Source: Desmodus rotundus
Taxonomy: Eukaryota > Chordata > Mammalia > Chiroptera > Phyllostomidae
Length of the DNA stretch: 64,000 nucleotides
Assembly (NCBI RefSeq): GCF_022682495.2
Contig: NC_071397.1
Coordinates: 30,457,427-30,521,426 of the forward strand
Reading direction: 5' to 3'
The notes under the pieces were generated by a model. It was given only the letters and a program-made list of their open reading frames with translations. It was not told the DNA's origin and searched no databases. The number at the start of each line of letters is the position of its first letter. The first letter of the stretch is position 1. The position numbers were made by a program, and so were the translations under genes. Positions 59,603-64,000 of this stretch are shown one piece after another.

Positions 59603-60500
59603 AGCGGGTGCCTCACCCAACTTTGTGTGTAAGAATGTGCTTGCTGGAAATTAGGATTTGGACTGTGTTAGGAGGGATAGCCAAAGGCAATCTTCTGTTT
59701 GCCTTGTGAAACAGAAATGAGCTCACATGGCTTCAGGTAGACCGGACTGTTGGCGTTACTTGGAATTGATTGAGCCAAACTGTGAGAAGTGGTCTGCGAG
59801 CTCTGGTCCTAGCTATAGGAGTCAGACAGACCATATTAGTAGAGAATAAGATTATTAAAAATGTAATGGGTTTTTCTTCCCAATCAGTCTGGCACACGAA
59901 GGACAGTGTCTTCTTTCTTGGGGTATGAGCAAATGGGTGGTGGGCACAGGTTGCACCTCATTTCTTAAGCATGAAGAGTAGTGTTGTTAAAGGCTGCAGT
60001 CATGCTGAGGGCTGGGTAAGTCTTCAAAACTGGATTTGGGACACTCAGCTTGGCCATTTCTAGCAGCAATAATCAGCCCCCTCCTGGGCTGTACTTCTCT
60101 TGTTCCCGGCTCTCAAAGAGACTTAATAAATGTCAGAGTTCCTTGCAGTCCTGTTGGAGGGTCAAAGGAGGAGGCAGCATCTCCTCCACAGGCCCATAGA
60201 GGGCGCTTCAGTGGGGGTCGCTAGTCCTTGGGTAGAGGGCCGTCTGCAGCTGAGATAGGGAGCCCAAAAGGCTGGACTATGTTTGAGCTAGTGATCTTGA
60301 AAACTTGTTGCTAGGAATGCTGCAAGCAGGGGAACGTTTGACAAACGCGCTAGTGGAGACTGGAGTTGTGATAGCTGGAATGTCAAAAGAAATAGAAGCT
60401 CATTTCATATTAACAGCTGATGAGTCCACTAAGACTGATTACAACTGATTTCTAACCCACACGCATGCACTTATCAATATGCATATGTTATATTCTAAGG
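59603..60500. other. Unannotated spacer
   Basis: About 900 bases, no named repeat or gene. 60080-60240 is GC-richer and carries the CTCF-like motif. Confidence 0.4.
60193..60205 (+). promoter_or_regulatory. CTCF-like motif
   Basis: 'cccatagagggcg' followed by 'ctt' fits the CTCF core at about 11 of 13 positions and keeps the AGAGGGCG part intact. Occupancy unknown. Confidence 0.3.
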
Positions 60501-60509
60501 TTCCATTGT

Positions 60510-60885
60510 TATGTATGTACACCTAATGGTCAGTTTTATTTTTGGATTTCCTCCAAATATTTATGGAGATTCAAACTTTCCACTGTTATAAATAATTTTT
60601 ATATTTACAATAAAGTGTAATCTGTTTCCCAAATAAGTGATTTCCTTGAGATAGACTCCTAGAAAGAGATTTGCTGAGTCAATTCCAAGGTTCCCGGTGC
60701 ACACTGACATTTTGTTTCCAACAGAGTGTGGAAGTGCTTGTTCCCTTCAGCTTTCAGCAACACTGGGTATGTGGGGGACCATGGTTAATTAGATAGAACT
60801 TTTAATTTTATTTATTTGATTACTGAGTTTAATATTTTCTGTGTTCATTAACCACTTTAATATTATTTATTTTTTTGTCAACCAT
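60510..60885 (-). mobile_element. Old L1 fragment, antisense (probable)
   Basis: 'gagatttgctgagtcaattc', 'ttgttcccttcagctttcag', 'caacactgggtatgtg' and the following 'ttgattactgagtttaatat' follow the order of an old L1 3' region read backwards. Confidence 0.5.
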
Positions 60886-60892
60886 CATTATC

Positions 60893-61005
60893 TTTGTTCC
60901 CCAGATGAAGCTGAGCCTCAGAAGCTTAAGTGACTGGCCTGGGGTCAAACAACTAGAAATTTGCAGGTATGGGACTTGGTTCTAAATTCTGGCTCTCATC
61001 GAATG
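60893..61005 (-). mobile_element. MIR SINE, antisense
   Basis: 'ttgttccccagatgaagctg', 'agcctcagaagcttaagtga', 'ctggcctggggtcaaacaac': reversed MIR core. Confidence 0.65.
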
Positions 61006-61289
61006 CTTATTCCCTTGTACAATAATATCCTGAAGGAAAAAGGAGTACAGCTCTCTCAATTTCTGTTTATGATTGTGTCTGTGTTCTTTTTTAAAAAAAT
61101 TAATTCCTGGAAGTTGTAATTGATACCTAAAATCTCAAGAGAAATTTATTATGAGAGCTTAGAAAGCCTCATTCAAAAGTAAAGTTCATTTAGTAGGTCG
61201 TCTTTTCATTTTCATGATGGCTTGCTCTGCAGAAGTGTTTTAGTTTGATGTAGCCTCATTTGTTTATTTTTGATTTTATGTTCCTTGTT

Positions 61290-61552
61290 TTTGGATTCAC
61301 TCATATGTGGAATCTAAAGAAGCAAAACAAGCCAGAAAGCAAAGCAAAAACAAACTGATAGATACAAAGAACAGATTTGTGGTTGCCGGAGGGGAAGTGG
61401 TTGGAAGGTGGGCAATGTGGGTGAAGGGGCTGCGTTGTATGGTGATGGATGATAACTAGACTTTTGGGAGTGATCACTCTGTAGTGTATGCCAAGTCAAA
61501 TTATAATGTTGTGCACTGATGATGCTGTGTACCAATTTTACCCCAATAAAAA
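61290..61552 (+). mobile_element. L1 3' end
   Basis: Sense L1 3' UTR: 'ttcactcatatgtggaatct', 'gaacagatttgtggttgccg', 'gatggatgataactagactt', 'gatgctgtgtaccaatttta', ending in 'ccccaataaaaaaatcatga'. 5'-truncated copy. Confidence 0.85.
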
Positions 61553-61559
61553 AATCATG

Positions 61560-62495
61560 AAGGTCAACAGAAATTTCAATCTGTTTTAATGAATCCAGAC
61601 TGATGAAATGAATTCTCTGTTGTAAGCAAAAAAAGAGACTGCCACTGTGGTTTCCTTTCAAACGGTTTTATTCAGTTTTCAATTAGACTAAGCAGAACAT
61701 AATATTTCAAGGACAAAATTCCCTTTTTCCCATATGTAAAAACACTTTCTCATTTGTAATCTACACTTATGTTTTATTAAAAATTAAATTTGTGGAGGGT
61801 AGATTGAAGTTATGTTAAAAAGATGGAAGGAGGATACTGAGAAAGTCCTTCAGCAAAAGCCAAACGAAGTCTTTGCTCCACTTGATGATTTCTGTTGAGA
61901 CTTTTTCTTTCTCAACAAAAAAGTCTGTTTGAAGTTCTTGTCCCTGAGACCCTTTTGTCTCTTGCTCTGCCTCATCCTCTGATAGCCCTGAAATCTGCGA
62001 TTCTTGCTTCCCACTTTGAATTTTTCTTTGTTTTCACATTTCCTTCCCTGAGAAACCCTTCTCAAAAGGCTTCTGAATGGAGGTGGCAGCTGTGCTGGGG
62101 GCTTCCCAAGCCTGCTCACTCAGGGGCTACAGTAAACACCGTGCTCTCTCCTACCAGATGCTGCTGAGGGAAATGTCCAAGTGTTGAGTCTCTGGATTTC
62201 CTGGGTAACTTTCCTTCTGTTGGCACACGCTTCCTTTTCATCATTTTTCTGCCATGGATCTTTTCCTGAGAACCGTTCTTTTCCGGGAGGTATGAAGGCT
62301 CAGGTGTGTGGGTGGAACTTCTCTGAAGATGGGACTCAGGTATTCAGGGCTTTGGGATCTTAACAGGAGAAAAGGTAATTAAAGGAGCACCTTTTAATTA
62401 AAGAAGGGAGTGCAAGGATCCTTCTCATATCCATGTCTACTTTGCGCCTTGTACTAAAGCAGGTAAAGATTGCTGAGATTCATATGTGGGCTTTT
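61560..62495. other. Unannotated spacer
   Basis: About 940 bases. An imperfect inverted repeat 'taattaaagg...ccttttaatta' lies at 62378-62402. Open frames of 87-90 codons on both strands at 61850-62167 overlap each other and are not convincing. Confidence 0.35.
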
Positions 62496-62496
62496 T

Positions 62497-62715
62497 TAAA
62501 GTGTATTTTTATTTTTTATTGAATTTATTGGGGTGACATTGTTTAATATAACTGTATAGGTTTTGGGTGTGCAATTCTATTACACATCATCTGTATCTCC
62601 TATTGTGTGTTCATCACCCCAAGTCTCCTCCCATCACCATTTATCCCCCCTTTACCCTCTTCTACCCCCCATCCCCCTTTCCCTGTGATAATCACCCTAT
62701 TGTTGCCTGCCTATG
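62497..62715 (-). mobile_element. L1 3' UTR, antisense (younger, bat-type)
   Basis: Starts with a T-rich tail and 'ttttattgaatttattgggg', 'tgacattgtttaatataact', 'tacacatcatctgtatctcc', 'gtgttcatcaccccaagtct', 'ccatttatcccccctttacc', the C-rich L1 3' UTR read backwards as found in bats and some carnivores. Truncated after about 220 bp. Confidence 0.82.
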
Positions 62716-64000
62716 AGATTTTTTCTTACTCCCTTCACATACTAAGACAAATACATATTTTGTGCGACAAGTAATTTTCTATTTACTTTTGAAGATTATC
62801 CTTAAGTAGCAATATAACAGAAGTTCTTTGAAATACATTGCTAATAAAAATAAATTCAAACTCTAAATTATTACCTATTAGATTTCATTAATATTTTCAC
62901 ATTTTATGCTTTCTTGATTTTTAAACTGAAACTCTCAAGTTCTTCGTATAAATTGCCTCATCAATTTTTACTTTAAAATAATTGAAATATTCCTCACATT
63001 TAAATTATGATATGCTTTAGTTTAGACTTTTTTTCATTTCTTTACTGTTTCCCTTGTCTTTGTAACACATATGTGTATGGTCAAAGTTTATTTTAAAGCA
63101 AATATTTAAATGGACTATCTAGACAGATCAAGTTATTTCCTTGAATATATGTATCTTTCCTTAATAGCAGAATTTTAATAGTAAATACATCAAAGTGTGT
63201 GAAAATAAAGATTACATTCAGAATAAGAAATGACTTCAGAGTTAAAGTCAGAATTAGCGGCCCACTGAATCTCATTTTTAGTTATTTTGGAACAAGGGAC
63301 TAATGAGATATTATTTCTGTTTGCTATTATCCCTGTCAGCTCCAGGAAGAAAATCAACAGTCCTAAATAATTTCAAAAGCAAAGTTTTCTTTTAATTTAA
63401 TCATCATATTGAAATTGGTTTGATGTGGTTTATTAATTCTTGATACATTTAAGATTAAAATGTTTAATATAATATTAATATTCTTTAACTGAAAAGAATA
63501 ATAAATGTGTATTTTAAACATTTGTAGAGCAAAATCTAGAACTTGCAATTAACATGCATTACAAACATCTATAGTTGAAAGGTTATTCAAATGTAATGTT
63601 CTAAATGAGAAAGAAGCTGTTGGAGGTACATTTTTCATTGTTGCAGTAATAGAACTATTCAATTTAGCTTTAATTGAAATTTGATTAACAAAGTCTTCCT
63701 GAATGATGAGATTTCTTAACTTAGAAACATCCAACATCAGTTGAAGAATTTCCAGTGACTTTCCATTTATCGGTCTCTTGCCTAGTTGTTGAAGTTAAAC
63801 AACAAATATTGATTTATAATAAAGGAAACAGGTCCTGAATGTTTCAACAGGTAATGAAAAAACAGGAAATGATTCCACGTTTGTTTAATAGAAAAGAATA
63901 ATGAGGCATCATTGCTGTAGGGAAACTTAGAAATCATGGGGGGTGGTATCGCAGTGAGCCGCCTCACTGCCTGGGAGCTTCAGTATAGACTTTGGGACGG
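62716..64000. other. Unannotated AT-rich stretch to window end
   Basis: About 1.3 kb with strong AT bias and no gene, RNA gene or clear repeat. Small minus-strand open frames here are short and Ile/Lys/Asn-rich, as expected by chance. Confidence 0.4.

Noticed and set aside
1..64000. Helitron insertions, expected in vesper bats
   Set aside because: I found no convincing 5' TC with 3' hairpin and CTRR end, so I report none; a library search would be more sensitive.
1..64000. A bacterial- or phage-type system, operon or defence island
   Set aside because: Repeat content (VES, MIR, L1, L2, MLT1) is mammalian throughout; there are no dense co-directional genes and no ribosome-binding sites.

Overview
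This window is nuclear DNA from a placental mammal, most likely a bat of the Yangochiroptera. The evidence is five copies or pieces of the tRNA-derived VES SINE (box-B-like segment, CT-rich middle, tail built from AATAAA-like units), which I know only from bats. Bat-type young L1 3' ends and two mariner elements fit the same picture. The DNA is AT-rich and I found no convincing protein-coding exon of a host gene. It reads as an intergenic or deep-intronic gene desert, so almost every open frame here is chance or lies inside a repeat.

Layout. 1-1.3 kb: an old L1 3' end and an antisense VES. 2.0-2.5 kb: a CpG-island-like block, the only strong promoter candidate. 3.8-4.6 kb: four same-strand MIR SINEs in a row, then an antisense MLT1 LTR. 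6.8-8.2 kb: a VES with target-site duplications, then a solo retroviral LTR with a 6-bp duplication. 9.95-11.28 kb: a full-length but dead mariner. 11.6-16.2 kb: a large antisense old L1 with a younger L1 3' end inserted in it. 19.9-20.5 kb: a short, internally deleted mariner that keeps an open frame for the N-terminal DNA-binding region. 21.5-32.3 kb: L1, MLT1, L2 and MIR relics and simple repeats. 34.4-34.8 kb: a VES with a U6 snRNA retrocopy nested inside. 37.7-38.0 kb: another VES. 39-43.6 kb: L2 relics and a processed ATP5MC1 (ATP synthase subunit c) pseudogene. 46-55 kb: L1, L2 and old LTR relics. 56.8 kb: a 44-bp VES 'head' flanked by 16-bp duplications. 58.2-62.7 kb: hAT, MIR and L1 relics.

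There is no operon or gene system here. The interest lies in retrotransposition history (nested, tailless and duplicated insertions), the orphan CpG island, and two CTCF-like motifs. Family names come from recognising sequence and have not been checked against a repeat library. Boundaries of old repeats are approximate, generally within a few tens of bases, and more for the oldest ones.
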